Of a DNA stretch of 8,481 bases, positions 1-6,301 are shown one piece after another. Below the pieces are notes generated by a model, which saw only the letters and a list, made by a program, of their open reading frames with translations, was not told the DNA's origin and did not search any database. Position 1 is the stretch's first letter. The number at the start of each line of letters is the position of its first letter. Origin of the DNA: JAYEJW01 sp034716535 (GTDB taxonomy: Bacteria > Pseudomonadota > Gammaproteobacteria > Chromatiales > Chromatiaceae). The position numbers were made by a program, and so were the translations under genes. The stretch lies in contig JAYEJW010000466.1 of the NCBI GenBank assembly GCA_034716535.1, positions 1-8,481 of the forward strand, in the 5' to 3' direction.

Positions 1-91
1 CACCTCCACGGCCGGCGCAAGGACCGCTTCCGCCTCTCCGCGCTGTCTCTTCGCACGGTGCTGGACGGCATTCGCGCCCGCCGTGGAGGTG
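1..91. repeat. Small inverted segment bounded by 18-bp inverted arms
   Basis: Positions 1-18 and the reverse complement of 74-91 agree at 17 of 18 bases, with the first 12 identical (CACCTCCACGGC). The 55 bases between the arms (19-73) carry, on the plus strand, a reading frame that continues the minus-strand membrane-protein gene in the right frame. The inner half of the arms (GGCCGGCGC against GCGCCCGCC) could be native sequence. The outer half (CACCTCCAC) looks like a copy made by a strand switch. The left limit cannot be seen because the window begins exactly at the arm. It may be a true inversion, an invertible segment, or a fold-back artefact at a contig end. Confidence 0.6.
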
Positions 92-367
92 GCGCGCCAG
101 GGGCTTGAGCAACCGCGGTTCTTCGGTGACGGAAATGCCGGTCTCGCCGGTTCGGAACAGCTTGATCCAGGTAATCTCGGGTCCGAGCATGAGGACGTGG
201 CGGATATTGATGGCGATACCGATTACCAGCACCGCGAGAATCAGGCTGTTGAAGCCCCAGTTGGCCATGAAGGCCCCGCGCAGGGGAACGAAGAGCAGAG
301 CGCAAACCCCCGCCACGGAGGCGAGGTAGACCCCCATCCAGAACAGGGAGTGTTTCGGGTTGTTCAT
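1..367 (-). CDS. MotA/TolQ/ExbB-family membrane protein, N-terminal part, reading disrupted near position 91
   Basis: The ATG is at 365-367 and the frame stays open to the left edge. Residues 1-92 look authentic. There are two hydrophobic stretches (about residues 8-28 and 38-58) joined by a short loop, then a charged region with PEITWIKLFRTGE and PRLLKPLAR. From memory this matches the start of the MotA/TolQ/ExbB-like proteins of gammaproteobacteria, inner-membrane proteins thought to form ion channels that energise a partner; the partner is not visible here. After HLHG (about residues 93-96) the frame turns into a Cys/Arg/Gly-rich run that does not look like protein. The expected continuation (HLHGRRKDRFRLSALSL, then RTVLDGIRAR) is instead encoded on the plus strand at 1-80, so the last 91 bases appear inverted. 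No good ribosome binding site is visible before the ATG. The family call is moderately sure; the break itself is seen directly. Confidence 0.62.
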   Translation of the reverse strand, partial: MNNPKHSLFWMGVYLASVAGVCALLFVPLRGAFMANWGFNSLILAVLVIGIAINIRHVLMLGPEITWIKLFRTGETGISVTEEPRLLKPLARHLHGGRECRPAPCEETARRGGSGPCAGRGG

Positions 368-502
368 CTGTGGGTACGGGTAGGTGCTCGGATCGTCGAC
401 TCGCCGTTTCAGGCGGACCAATCCTACCCGTTTCTCGTCGCCTTGTCCGTGGCGGGCAGCATTCTGCGGCCGCCGCCTACTTGCCGCTCGGAGCGCTAGA
501 TC
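368..502. other. Intergenic region between modC and the membrane-protein gene
   Basis: This 135-bp gap follows the modC stop. It holds a GC-rich stem-loop at 451-474: GGCGG and GCAG pair with CTGC and CCGCC around a CATT loop, with a two-base GG bulge on the right side. No T-run follows it on either strand, so it is not a convincing intrinsic terminator, although it could stabilise or end the mod transcript. I see no convincing promoter for the downstream membrane-protein gene. Confidence 0.3.
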
Positions 503-1570
503 TCATGTCAGAACCGCGACGCTCTTTATCTGCGCGTACACCGTCTTTCCGGTCTGAAGGCCGAGCAGGCTGGCCGACTTTCGGGTGATACGGGACAGGA
601 TGAGGACCCCTCCGACCTCCAGTCGCACCGTTATCTGAGCGGCATCCTCGTCGTCCAACTCCACCACCTTGGCCGGAAAGATATTCAGGATACTGGTGCC
701 GGATTGGGGCTCCAGGGTCAGGCTGACGTCGCGGGCCAGAATCCGCAGCCGTACCGATTGCCCCAGGGGCAGATCCTTCTGGGCCACGGTGAAGCTGCCT
801 CCGGGGAACTCGAGGTAGCTCAGATGGTAGGCGTCGTCGCGACCGGACACCTTCGCCTCGATGATCGCCTCCGCATCGCTGCCATGGGATAGGGGGAGAT
901 CGGCCCGAATCAGCATGTCGCTGATGGGGCCTTCCGCCCGTACCCTTCCCGCATCCAGGAACACGAGATGATCGGCGAGACGGGCCACCTCGTCCGGGGA
1001 ATGGCTGACATAGATCACAGGGATGGCCAGCTCGGCGTGAAGCCGCTCGAGGAAGGGAAGGATACCGCTCTTGCTGGCCAGGTCCAGAGCGGCCAAGGGC
1101 TCGTCCATCAACAGCAGGCGGGGGCTGGTAAGCAGCGCCCGAGCGATGGCCACCCGCTGGCGCTCTCCGCCGGAAAGCCCTGCGGGAGCGCGTGAGAGCA
1201 AGGGTTCGACCCCCAGCAAGGCCACGGCATCGTCGAGGGTCACCCTTTGCTGCGCCCGGGGCGTCCGCTTGAGTCCGTACTCCAGGTTGCGGCGCACCGA
1301 AAGATGGGAAAAGAGGCTCGGCTCCTGAAAGACATAGCCCAGCGGTCGACGATGGGGCGGCAGGAATCGCCGACCGTCCTGCCAGATTGCTCCGGCCACC
1401 TGGAGGTATCCGTCGGGGCTCCGCTCCAACCCGGCTATCGCGCGCAGGAGCGTGGTCTTGCCGCAACCGGAGGGGCCGAAAAGCGCCGTTACACCACGCT
1501 TGGGAACGGTCAACTCGACATCGAGGGTGAAAGCTCCGCGCTCGAGTCGCAGCCTGGCCTCGATGGTCAC
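503..1570 (-). CDS. modC: Molybdate ABC transporter ATP-binding protein ModC
   Basis: This is the cytoplasmic ATPase that powers molybdate import through ModB. The 355-residue length is normal for ModC. The Walker A motif GPSGCGKTT is at about 32-40, the Q-loop glutamine at about 82, the ABC signature LSGGERQRV at about 132-140, Walker B LLLMDEP at about 152-158, the D-loop at about 160-163, and the switch histidine in YVSH at about 190. The C-terminal third is a TOBE/Mop-type domain (GTSILNIFPAKVVEL onward), the oxyanion-binding regulatory domain that separates ModC from most other importer ATPases. The start chosen is the GTG at 1568-1570, whose bases overlap the modB stop (GTGA). This implies translational coupling. 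A much longer upstream extension of this frame exists but only shadows modB. It is the last gene of the methyltransferase-modABC unit. Confidence 0.93.
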   Translation of the reverse strand: MTIEARLRLERGAFTLDVELTVPKRGVTALFGPSGCGKTTLLRAIAGLERSPDGYLQVAGAIWQDGRRFLPPHRRPLGYVFQEPSLFSHLSVRRNLEYGLKRTPRAQQRVTLDDAVALLGVEPLLSRAPAGLSGGERQRVAIARALLTSPRLLLMDEPLAALDLASKSGILPFLERLHAELAIPVIYVSHSPDEVARLADHLVFLDAGRVRAEGPISDMLIRADLPLSHGSDAEAIIEAKVSGRDDAYHLSYLEFPGGSFTVAQKDLPLGQSVRLRILARDVSLTLEPQSGTSILNIFPAKVVELDDEDAAQITVRLEVGGVLILSRITRKSASLLGLQTGKTVYAQIKSVAVLT

Positions 1571-2256
1571 GGGCGGGCAACCAGGAAGCGCCGATTCAGG
1601 GCGTATACGGCCATCAGCATCAGGAAAGAGAGCAGCAGCAACCCACCGGCAAGCACGTGGGCATGGCCGTACTCCAGGGATTCCACATGATCGTAGATCG
1701 CGATGGAGAGCACCTGGGTCTCGCCCGGGATATTGCCGCCGATCATCAGCACCACCCCGAACTCGCCGACGGTGTGAGCGAAGCCCAGCACCGCTGCGGT
1801 GAGAAAGCCGGGCCGAGCCAGGGGCACCGCCACCGAAAAGAACCGGTCCAAAGGAGAGGCGCGCAGAGTGGCCGCCACCTCCAGAGGACGGCGACCCAGG
1901 GCGGCGAACGCGCCCTGGAGCGGCTGGACCACGAACGGCAGGGAGTAGAAAACCGAGCCCACCACCAGACCGGAAAAGGTGAAGGCGAGTGGCCGGCCGC
2001 CGAGCGCCTCCATCAGCCCCCCCACAGGTCCGCGAGGACCGAGGGCGATGAGCAGATAGAAACCCAGCACCGTTGGCGGCAACACAAGCGGCAGGGCCAC
2101 CACCGCCTCGAGCAGGAATTTGAACCGCCACCGGGTACGGGCCAACCACCAAGCGAGCGGCGTGCCCACCAGCAGAAGAATCAGGGTGGTGACCGTCGCC
2201 AGCCTCAGGGTGATCCAGAGGGCGGCGAGGTCCCCATCCGTCAGTGCGTCAGTCAT
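1567..2256 (-). CDS. modB: Molybdate ABC transporter permease ModB
   Basis: This is the inner-membrane channel subunit of the molybdate importer. Its 229 residues match the usual ModB size. It is strongly hydrophobic, with about five predicted membrane segments. The first begins around residue 13 (WITLRLATVTTLILLLVG) and the last lies near the C-terminus (GGLLLLSFLMLMAVYAL). The cytoplasmic EAA loop that docks on ModC is visible as EVAATLRASPLDRFF followed by PLARPG. The segment GFAHTVGEFGVVLMIGGNIPGET is typical of ModB. The ATG at 2254-2256 lies 31 bp after the modA stop. The preceding Shine-Dalgarno is poor, so coupling to modA translation is likely. Its stop overlaps the modC start by four bases. 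Confidence 0.94.
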   Translation of the reverse strand: MTDALTDGDLAALWITLRLATVTTLILLLVGTPLAWWLARTRWRFKFLLEAVVALPLVLPPTVLGFYLLIALGPRGPVGGLMEALGGRPLAFTFSGLVVGSVFYSLPFVVQPLQGAFAALGRRPLEVAATLRASPLDRFFSVAVPLARPGFLTAAVLGFAHTVGEFGVVLMIGGNIPGETQVLSIAIYDHVESLEYGHAHVLAGGLLLLSFLMLMAVYALNRRFLVARP

Positions 2257-2287
2257 CGATGCACCGAATCAGCGTCGTTGGCGGCTT

Positions 2288-3043
2288 TCAGGGCGTGTCA
2301 TAGCCGTAGCCACGAATGATCTCTCCTGCCTCGTCACCCCGGACGAAATCCAGAAACCCACGCGCCGCCGCATTGTCCTTCAACAGCACCGCCTGCTGCT
2401 CGATGGGGCTGTAGAGTGATTGCGGGACCTCCCAGTAGGAACCCTCCAGGGCATGGCCGGGCCGCTTGACTTGGGAGTACGCCACGAGGCCCAGCTCGGC
2501 GTTGCCGCTCTTCACGAACTGGAAGGTCTGACCGATGTTCTCGCCGCGCACCATGCGGCCCTGTAACCCATCCCAGAGACCTCGATTCTCGAGTACCTGC
2601 TGAGCGGCCTTCCCGTAGGGTGCAAGCCTGGGGTTGGCGATCGCCAGATGGCGGAACCCCCCCTCCTCCAGCACTTGTCCCTCCGGGTCCACATAGCCCT
2701 GCCTCGGACTCCACAGCAGGATGCGTCCCCTGGCGTACGTGAATCGGCTGCCGGCGAGTGCCGCCCCCTCGTCCTCCAAGAGCTCCGGTCGGCGAGCGTC
2801 GGCGGCGAAGAATGCATCGAAGGGCGCGCCGTTCTTGATCTGCGCATATTGCTTGCCGGTCGAGCCGATGACCAGGACTACCTCATGACCGGTCTGCACT
2901 TCAAAACGTTGTGCGATCTCCTTGATCGCCTCGCCGAAGTTGCTCGCTACCGCTACCCGAATCTCATCGGCCCACCCCCGACCGGGGCCGAGCAGCAGGA
3001 GGCTCAGGACCGCAAGCTTTGGGATCGACGATCGTCTCTTCAT
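2288..3043 (-). CDS. modA: Molybdate-binding periplasmic protein ModA
   Basis: This is the periplasmic solute-binding protein that captures molybdate (and usually tungstate) and delivers it to ModB. It has 251 residues. A Sec signal peptide covers about residues 1-25 (KRR n-region, LAVLSLLLLG core, GWA cleavage site). The mature protein opens with EIRVAVASNF and later shows GSTGKQYAQI, NPRLAPYGKAA and GENIGQTFQFVKSGNAELG. These are the family's ligand-pocket segments, in which Ser of ASNF and Ser of GST are expected to contact the oxyanion. The GENIGQTFQFV form is common in proteobacterial ModA. The ATG is four bases after the stop of the upstream methyltransferase gene, so the two are almost surely co-transcribed. 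No strong Shine-Dalgarno is seen. No ModE-type operator was recognised. Confidence 0.94.
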   Translation of the reverse strand: MKRRSSIPKLAVLSLLLLGPGRGWADEIRVAVASNFGEAIKEIAQRFEVQTGHEVVLVIGSTGKQYAQIKNGAPFDAFFAADARRPELLEDEGAALAGSRFTYARGRILLWSPRQGYVDPEGQVLEEGGFRHLAIANPRLAPYGKAAQQVLENRGLWDGLQGRMVRGENIGQTFQFVKSGNAELGLVAYSQVKRPGHALEGSYWEVPQSLYSPIEQQAVLLKDNAAARGFLDFVRGDEAGEIIRGYGYDTP

Positions 3044-3047
3044 GACT

Positions 3048-3782
3048 TCAAGAGGACACCTTGCGAAAGCGCAGAAAATAGTTCTCGCGCATGAAATCCT
3101 GCTCCTCGACGAGCGCGAAACCCGCCGCCCGGATCTCCGTCGTCACCTTCTCCTTCGCGGCGCGTACATGGGACATCACCCAGGGGGTGCTGACGCCGGG
3201 GATGCGACGGAAGTCTATCACCACCAGCTCTCCGCCGGGACGCAGGGCGCGCGCGATGGAATCGAGCATGGCGCGCGGATACTCGAAGTGGTGGTAAGTG
3301 TCGCAGACGAAGACCAGATCGACGCTGTCCGCGGGCAGGCGGGTGTCCCTCTGCTCGTTGAGAATCGCTTCGACATTGTCCATTTGGTGCCGGGCGGCGC
3401 GGCGCCTGATGTCGGCCACGAAGTTTTCGGAGATGTCTACCGCGTACACCTTGCCGGCCGGACCCACGGCCTCGGCAAACAGGAGGGTGAAGAAGCCGGT
3501 GCCGGCGCCGACATCGGCCACATCCATTCCCGGACGCAAACCGATCTTCTGCAGGATACGCAAGCGCTGGTCGAAGATCTCGCGGCCGGGGCGCTCGAAG
3601 ATACCCTGCCAACGTGCGACGTCCGCGTTCCGATAGTAGCTGTTCAGCCCAGGGCCGACTGCCGGCCGTTCCTGCGCCGCAGTCGCGGGCGGCACGATTG
3701 CGCAGATCAGGAGCGCCGAGACCATTCCGGCCGACAGGCGGCGGAGGCCGCGGATCGAAGAAACGGTCGGATGGTATTTCAT
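3048..3782 (-). CDS. Class I SAM-dependent methyltransferase with an N-terminal export signal, first gene of the modABC unit
   Basis: The protein has 244 residues. Residues 1-37 look like a signal peptide or membrane anchor: a basic n-region with RGLRR, the hydrophobic core AGMVSALLICAIV, then PPATAAQ. The rest is a Rossmann methyltransferase. Motif I VADVGAGTG is at about 88-96, the acidic end of strand 2 in KVYAVDI is at about 111-117, CDTYHHFEYP is at about 160-169, and ALRPGGELVVIDF follows. It ends with the ENYFLRF segment typical of a group of exported-looking methyltransferases I recall from proteobacteria and planctomycetes. Their substrate is unknown to me. A good GGAGG ribosome site precedes the ATG. 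Only four bases separate its stop from modA. A cytosolic MTase with a false signal is possible, because SAM is not expected in the periplasm. The fold is sure; the role is not. Confidence 0.85.
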   Translation of the reverse strand: MKYHPTVSSIRGLRRLSAGMVSALLICAIVPPATAAQERPAVGPGLNSYYRNADVARWQGIFERPGREIFDQRLRILQKIGLRPGMDVADVGAGTGFFTLLFAEAVGPAGKVYAVDISENFVADIRRRAARHQMDNVEAILNEQRDTRLPADSVDLVFVCDTYHHFEYPRAMLDSIARALRPGGELVVIDFRRIPGVSTPWVMSHVRAAKEKVTTEIRAAGFALVEEQDFMRENYFLRFRKVSS

Positions 3783-3965
3783 GGGCTGCGACCTCCGAAT
3801 CTTGAACCGGTGAAGCTCAGGGGGTCAACGATAACGGCGAAGATGATGGCCGTTGGTGAGTGCGTCAAGGCGCCGGTCTCGACGCGCCCATCGCGGGGCC
3901 AGCTCTGAACTTTGATAGAATCTGTGGCGACCATCCGTCGCCGGGAGGCATCACCCGAAAGAATC
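3783..3965. promoter_or_regulatory. Divergent intergenic region with candidate promoters
   Basis: This 183-bp gap lies between the methyltransferase operon and the zinc-ribbon gene and should hold both promoters. On the plus strand, TAGAAT at 3916-3921 is a reasonable -10 box within TTTGATAGAAT, but no good -35 box sits 16-18 bases upstream. On the minus strand, TTGACC followed 17 bases later by TCAAGA, and TTGACG followed 16 bases later by TCATCT, are weak sigma-70 candidates. None is decisive. No operator or riboswitch was recognised. Confidence 0.3.
3792..3796 (-). promoter_or_regulatory. Ribosome binding site of the methyltransferase gene
   Basis: The minus strand reads GGAGG nine bases before the ATG at 3780-3782. 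It is the only strong Shine-Dalgarno in the four-gene unit, which supports this start and suggests that translation of the operon begins here. Confidence 0.6.
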
Positions 3966-4529
3966 ATGCCCATTCACACCGGCCGTCTTCTGTTGACCAC
4001 GGAAGACCCGTTCCTGCTCCCGGACAGCGACGCCTTGAGGGCCGAGCTCACGACCGTGGGCTTCCTCGGGGAGCCTTTGCCTGGTCCGGACCCCGCCTTC
4101 AGCGTGGGCGAGCGATTTCTACAGCTCGTCACCTTCGCGGGCTGCTCGGTTCAGATCGATCTGTTGCCGTCCGCCGATGGCCCCTTCTGCCATATCCTGA
4201 TTGCCGGTCCCTTCGAGCAACCCCGGCTCCTGAGCGGTCGCAACACCCGCCCACCACGCTGCCGCAACTGCCGAAGCCCATTACGGGACTGGAAGGTGCG
4301 ACTGGCGGGCTGGGGCGCCGGCCGGGTGACGAGCATCCCCTGCCCAGCCTGCGGCAATCCGCAGCCGCCCTGGGGCTACGACTGGAAGGGGAGTGCGGGC
4401 TTCGGCCGCCTATTCGTCAGCGTCGAGGAGGTCTTTCCGGGCGAGGCCGCACCGGCACCGGCCCTGATGGCACTGCTGGAAAGCATCACGGCCTGCCCCT
4501 GGCGCTACTTCTACGTCCAGGACGCCTGA
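3966..4529 (+). CDS. Conserved-looking zinc-ribbon protein of unknown function
   Basis: I do not recognise a named family. The 187-residue protein has no signal peptide or membrane segment and is probably cytoplasmic. The first half (MPIHTGRLLLTTEDPFLLPD, then VGFLGEPLPG) alternates hydrophobic and acidic segments and includes SVQIDLLPSADGPF. Two CxxC pairs, C99-C102 (CRNC) and C126-C129 (CPAC), lie 23 residues apart and look like a four-cysteine zinc ribbon. The C-terminal part (GFGRLFVSVEEVFPGEA) resembles a small folded domain. I chose the ATG at 3966 because GAAAG precedes it at a usable distance and the protein reads well from there. In-frame TTG (3912) and GTG (3924) starts would add up to 18 unconvincing residues. 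Its stop directly abuts the stop of the convergent hydrolase gene. Confidence 0.75.
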   Translation: MPIHTGRLLLTTEDPFLLPDSDALRAELTTVGFLGEPLPGPDPAFSVGERFLQLVTFAGCSVQIDLLPSADGPFCHILIAGPFEQPRLLSGRNTRPPRCRNCRSPLRDWKVRLAGWGAGRVTSIPCPACGNPQPPWGYDWKGSAGFGRLFVSVEEVFPGEAAPAPALMALLESITACPWRYFYVQDA

Positions 4530-5288
4530 TCAGATCTCGAGCTCTACGCCGTCGGGCAGCGCGACCTCCATGCTCAGAGGCAGGTGGTCGGACAATGCGT
4601 AGTCGATGACCTGGGCGTCCAGAATGCGCAGGGTTTCGGAGGCCAGGATGTGGTCCAGATTGCGCTTCGGGCGCCAGCTCGGAAAGGTCTTGAGCTCGCA
4701 GTCCAGACCCCGCAGGTCGGTCTCCGCCACCAGGGTCTTCAGGGCGCGCGAATTGCAGTCGCAGTTGAAGTCCCCCATCAGGACAAGGTAGGGGTAGCGG
4801 GTGACCAGCTCCGTAAGATAGCGCAGCTGCCGGCGGCGGGCGTGCCAGCCGAGGGCCAGGTGCAGGATGCAGACCCCGAGGGTGGCGCCGTCCGAGGTAT
4901 CGAACTCCGCCACCACGGCACCCCGGCCGGGAAGACCGGGCAGCTTGTGCTCGGTGATGCGCGCGGGGCGCACGCGACTCAGGACTCCGTTGCTGTGCTG
5001 GGCCAGCTTGCCAAGATTGCGGTTGATCTGTTTGTACCAGAACGGGAAGTGCGCATGATACGCGAGGTACTCGGTCTGATCGATGAATGCGCTGCGCAGA
5101 CTTCCCGCATCGACCTCCTGCAGGCCCACCAGATCGAACTCGCGTAGCATGGAGGCGATGCGGGTGAGGTTGTGTAGCCTCTCTCGGTGCGGCAGGACGT
5201 GCTTCCAGCTCTTGGTCACATACTCGCTGTACTGGCGGGTATAGATGCCCGACTGAATGTTGTAGCTGAGCACACGAAGCTGCTGCAT
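4530..5288 (-). CDS. Endonuclease/exonuclease/phosphatase (EEP) family hydrolase
   Basis: The 252-residue protein belongs to the metal-dependent phosphoesterase superfamily that includes DNase I, exonuclease III and phosphatases. The catalytic set appears complete. YNIQSG has metal/phosphate-site N10; GLQEVD has metal ligand E58; HLALGWHARRRQ provides a phosphate-side His; GDFNCD has D173 and N175; LDHI is a conserved structural segment; and SDHLPL carries the general-base D234-H235 pair. There is no signal peptide, so it is probably cytoplasmic. The motifs do not fix the substrate: nuclease or phosphatase activity on nucleic acid, lipid or sugar phosphate are all possible. It lacks the extra segments I would expect of exonuclease III. 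The ATG at 5286-5288 has no obvious Shine-Dalgarno. It converges on the zinc-ribbon gene with no intergenic base, the two stops forming TGATCA. Confidence 0.88.
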   Translation of the reverse strand: MQQLRVLSYNIQSGIYTRQYSEYVTKSWKHVLPHRERLHNLTRIASMLREFDLVGLQEVDAGSLRSAFIDQTEYLAYHAHFPFWYKQINRNLGKLAQHSNGVLSRVRPARITEHKLPGLPGRGAVVAEFDTSDGATLGVCILHLALGWHARRRQLRYLTELVTRYPYLVLMGDFNCDCNSRALKTLVAETDLRGLDCELKTFPSWRPKRNLDHILASETLRILDAQVIDYALSDHLPLSMEVALPDGVELEI

Positions 5289-5339
5289 GGGGACAGGGAA
5301 TCGCGGAGCGCGTCTTGTTGTCGGGTGACGTGGATCTAC

Positions 5340-5368
5340 AGGATAGCGCGAAACCAGCCACTCCCCAA
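5340..5368 (-). promoter_or_regulatory. Candidate sigma-70 promoter of the EEP hydrolase gene
   Basis: On the minus strand, TTGGGG (5363-5368) and TATCCT (5340-5345) are separated by 17 bases. Transcription would start about 45 bases before the ATG. The match is moderate, and nothing better was found in the 190-bp gap. Confidence 0.35.
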
Positions 5369-5420
5369 TGGCAGGTACCGCGCCCTATGGGAGACGCCGA
5401 TCTCAAGTCCGACGCTCAGC

Positions 5421-5451
5421 AAAAAAAAGGGCAGCCATCGGCTGCCCTTTT
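5421..5451 (-). terminator. Intrinsic terminator of the cytochrome c4 gene
   Basis: A perfect 12-bp stem (AAAAGGGCAGCC at 5425-5436 with GGCTGCCCTTTT at 5440-5451) encloses a 3-base loop. On the minus strand it continues into an eight-T run (5421-5428). It lies 28 bp past the cytochrome stop, so it should end that transcript and insulate the EEP gene downstream. Confidence 0.92.
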
Positions 5452-5478
5452 GCGTCGCCAGGATGGAGTCCAGGGTCG

Positions 5479-6087
5479 TTACTGGCTCTGGCCCTGGATA
5501 TACTGGGAGACTGCGGCGATCTCCGCATCGGTCATGCGCGCGGCCACACCCCGCATCATGCCGTTCGGATCGTTGGCGCGTGCGCCGTCGCGGAAGTATT
5601 TTAGGGTCTGGTCGACATACTGGGCGTGCTGGCCGGAGAGGCGGGGGAACTTGGCAAGGCCCATCCCGGCACCGGCAGGACCGTGACAACCGCTGCAGGC
5701 GGCCACACCGGCGGCGGGATTCCCGCCGCGGTAGATGCGCTCGCCGAGCTCGACGGCGCTGGGGTCGGCGGCTCCGGGGGTCTGCTGTTGGCCGGCGAAG
5801 TAGGCCGCCAGATTCTCGAAATCCTGCTCGTTGAGCGTGAGGACCTGGGGGCTCATCATGTCGTTTACGCGGGCGCCGCTCTTGAAGTCCGTCAACTGCT
5901 TGTAGATATATTCGGGATGCTGCCCGGCGATCTTGGGCCAGATGGGATTGACGCTGTTGCCCGCAGGACCGTGGCAGGCGACGCAGACCGCAGCCTTCGC
6001 CTCCCCCGCTGCCGCATCGCCAGCCGCGTTCCCACCGCCGGAGATGAGAGCCGTTGCAACCGAAACCGATATCAGCCAAGTCTTCAT
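5479..6087 (-). CDS. Diheme cytochrome c4
   Basis: This is a periplasmic electron carrier, in this family usually linked to terminal oxidases or anaerobic respiratory chains. From the ATG at 6085-6087 it has 202 residues. A signal peptide covers about 1-22 (MKTWLISVSVATALISGGGNA). The two halves are homologous: heme motif CVACH at 35-39 with a Met ligand near 77-78 (DMMSP), and heme motif CSGCH at 131-135 with a Met ligand near 177-178 (NGMMRG). Each half repeats the HGPAG, GQHxxY and FKSGAR/FRDGAR patterns. This two-domain form and length fit cytochrome c4. An upstream in-frame start at 6117 would place ten extra polar residues before the signal peptide and is less likely. The gene appears monocistronic, with its own terminator just downstream and a promoter candidate about 210 bp upstream. 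Confidence 0.93.
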   Translation of the reverse strand: MKTWLISVSVATALISGGGNAAGDAAAGEAKAAVCVACHGPAGNSVNPIWPKIAGQHPEYIYKQLTDFKSGARVNDMMSPQVLTLNEQDFENLAAYFAGQQQTPGAADPSAVELGERIYRGGNPAAGVAACSGCHGPAGAGMGLAKFPRLSGQHAQYVDQTLKYFRDGARANDPNGMMRGVAARMTDAEIAAVSQYIQGQSQ

Positions 6088-6186
6088 GATGTCTTTCGCC
6101 CGATTCTTGTGTGTCAAACCGAAAAAGCGCGCCGCCGGCTCTCGCCGCCCCTCTCCTCGGCGACAAGAGGGCCCCGCGTTGGGAGC

Positions 6187-6245
6187 AAACAGTCACGATT
6201 GCCCTGTCGATGCCGTCGACGATGACGCCGATGCCATGACTGTTT
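6187..6245. repeat. Perfect 9-bp inverted repeat in the cytochrome c4 leader
   Basis: AAACAGTCA at 6187-6195 is exactly complemented by TGACTGTTT at 6237-6245. The 41 bases between contain CGATGCC twice (6208-6214 and 6229-6235) and the palindrome CGTCGACG. In RNA this would be a long stem-loop about 100 nt into the predicted leader. In DNA it could be a pair of regulator half-sites. No known motif was recognised. Confidence 0.45.
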
Positions 6246-6301
6246 CAGTGCCTTCGCGTCAGCACCCCGCGGCCCGCCGGCCGAGGCGGAAAATCTGCGC
6301 A

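Noticed and set aside
477..1580. A long minus-strand frame overlapping modC in another phase
   Set aside because: It is Arg/Gly/Pro-rich without domains and is a shadow of modC, which has every ABC-ATPase motif in its own frame.
1570..2152. An in-frame upstream extension of modC giving a 549-residue protein
   Set aside because: The extension is Gly/Arg/Pro-rich and lies over modB in another phase. The GTG at 1568-1570, coupled to the modB stop, gives a normal ModC length.
2922..3908. A 328-codon plus-strand frame opposite the methyltransferase and modA
   Set aside because: It is antisense to two well-supported genes, and its sequence shows no recognisable domain.
4486..5406. A 306-codon minus-strand frame over the EEP hydrolase gene
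   Set aside because: It shadows the hydrolase gene. It is low-complexity Arg/Pro/Ala-rich and lacks motifs, whereas the chosen frame has the full EEP catalytic set.
6113..6118. A perfect TTGACA on the minus strand close to the cytochrome c4 start
   Set aside because: A -10 box at the proper distance (AGACAT) would overlap the start codon, leaving no leader or ribosome site. The promoter at 6302-6331 is a better candidate.
5336..6196. A 286-codon minus-strand frame over cytochrome c4
   Set aside because: It is an Arg-rich shadow that also reads through the intrinsic terminator at 5421-5451. The cytochrome frame has both CxxCH motifs.
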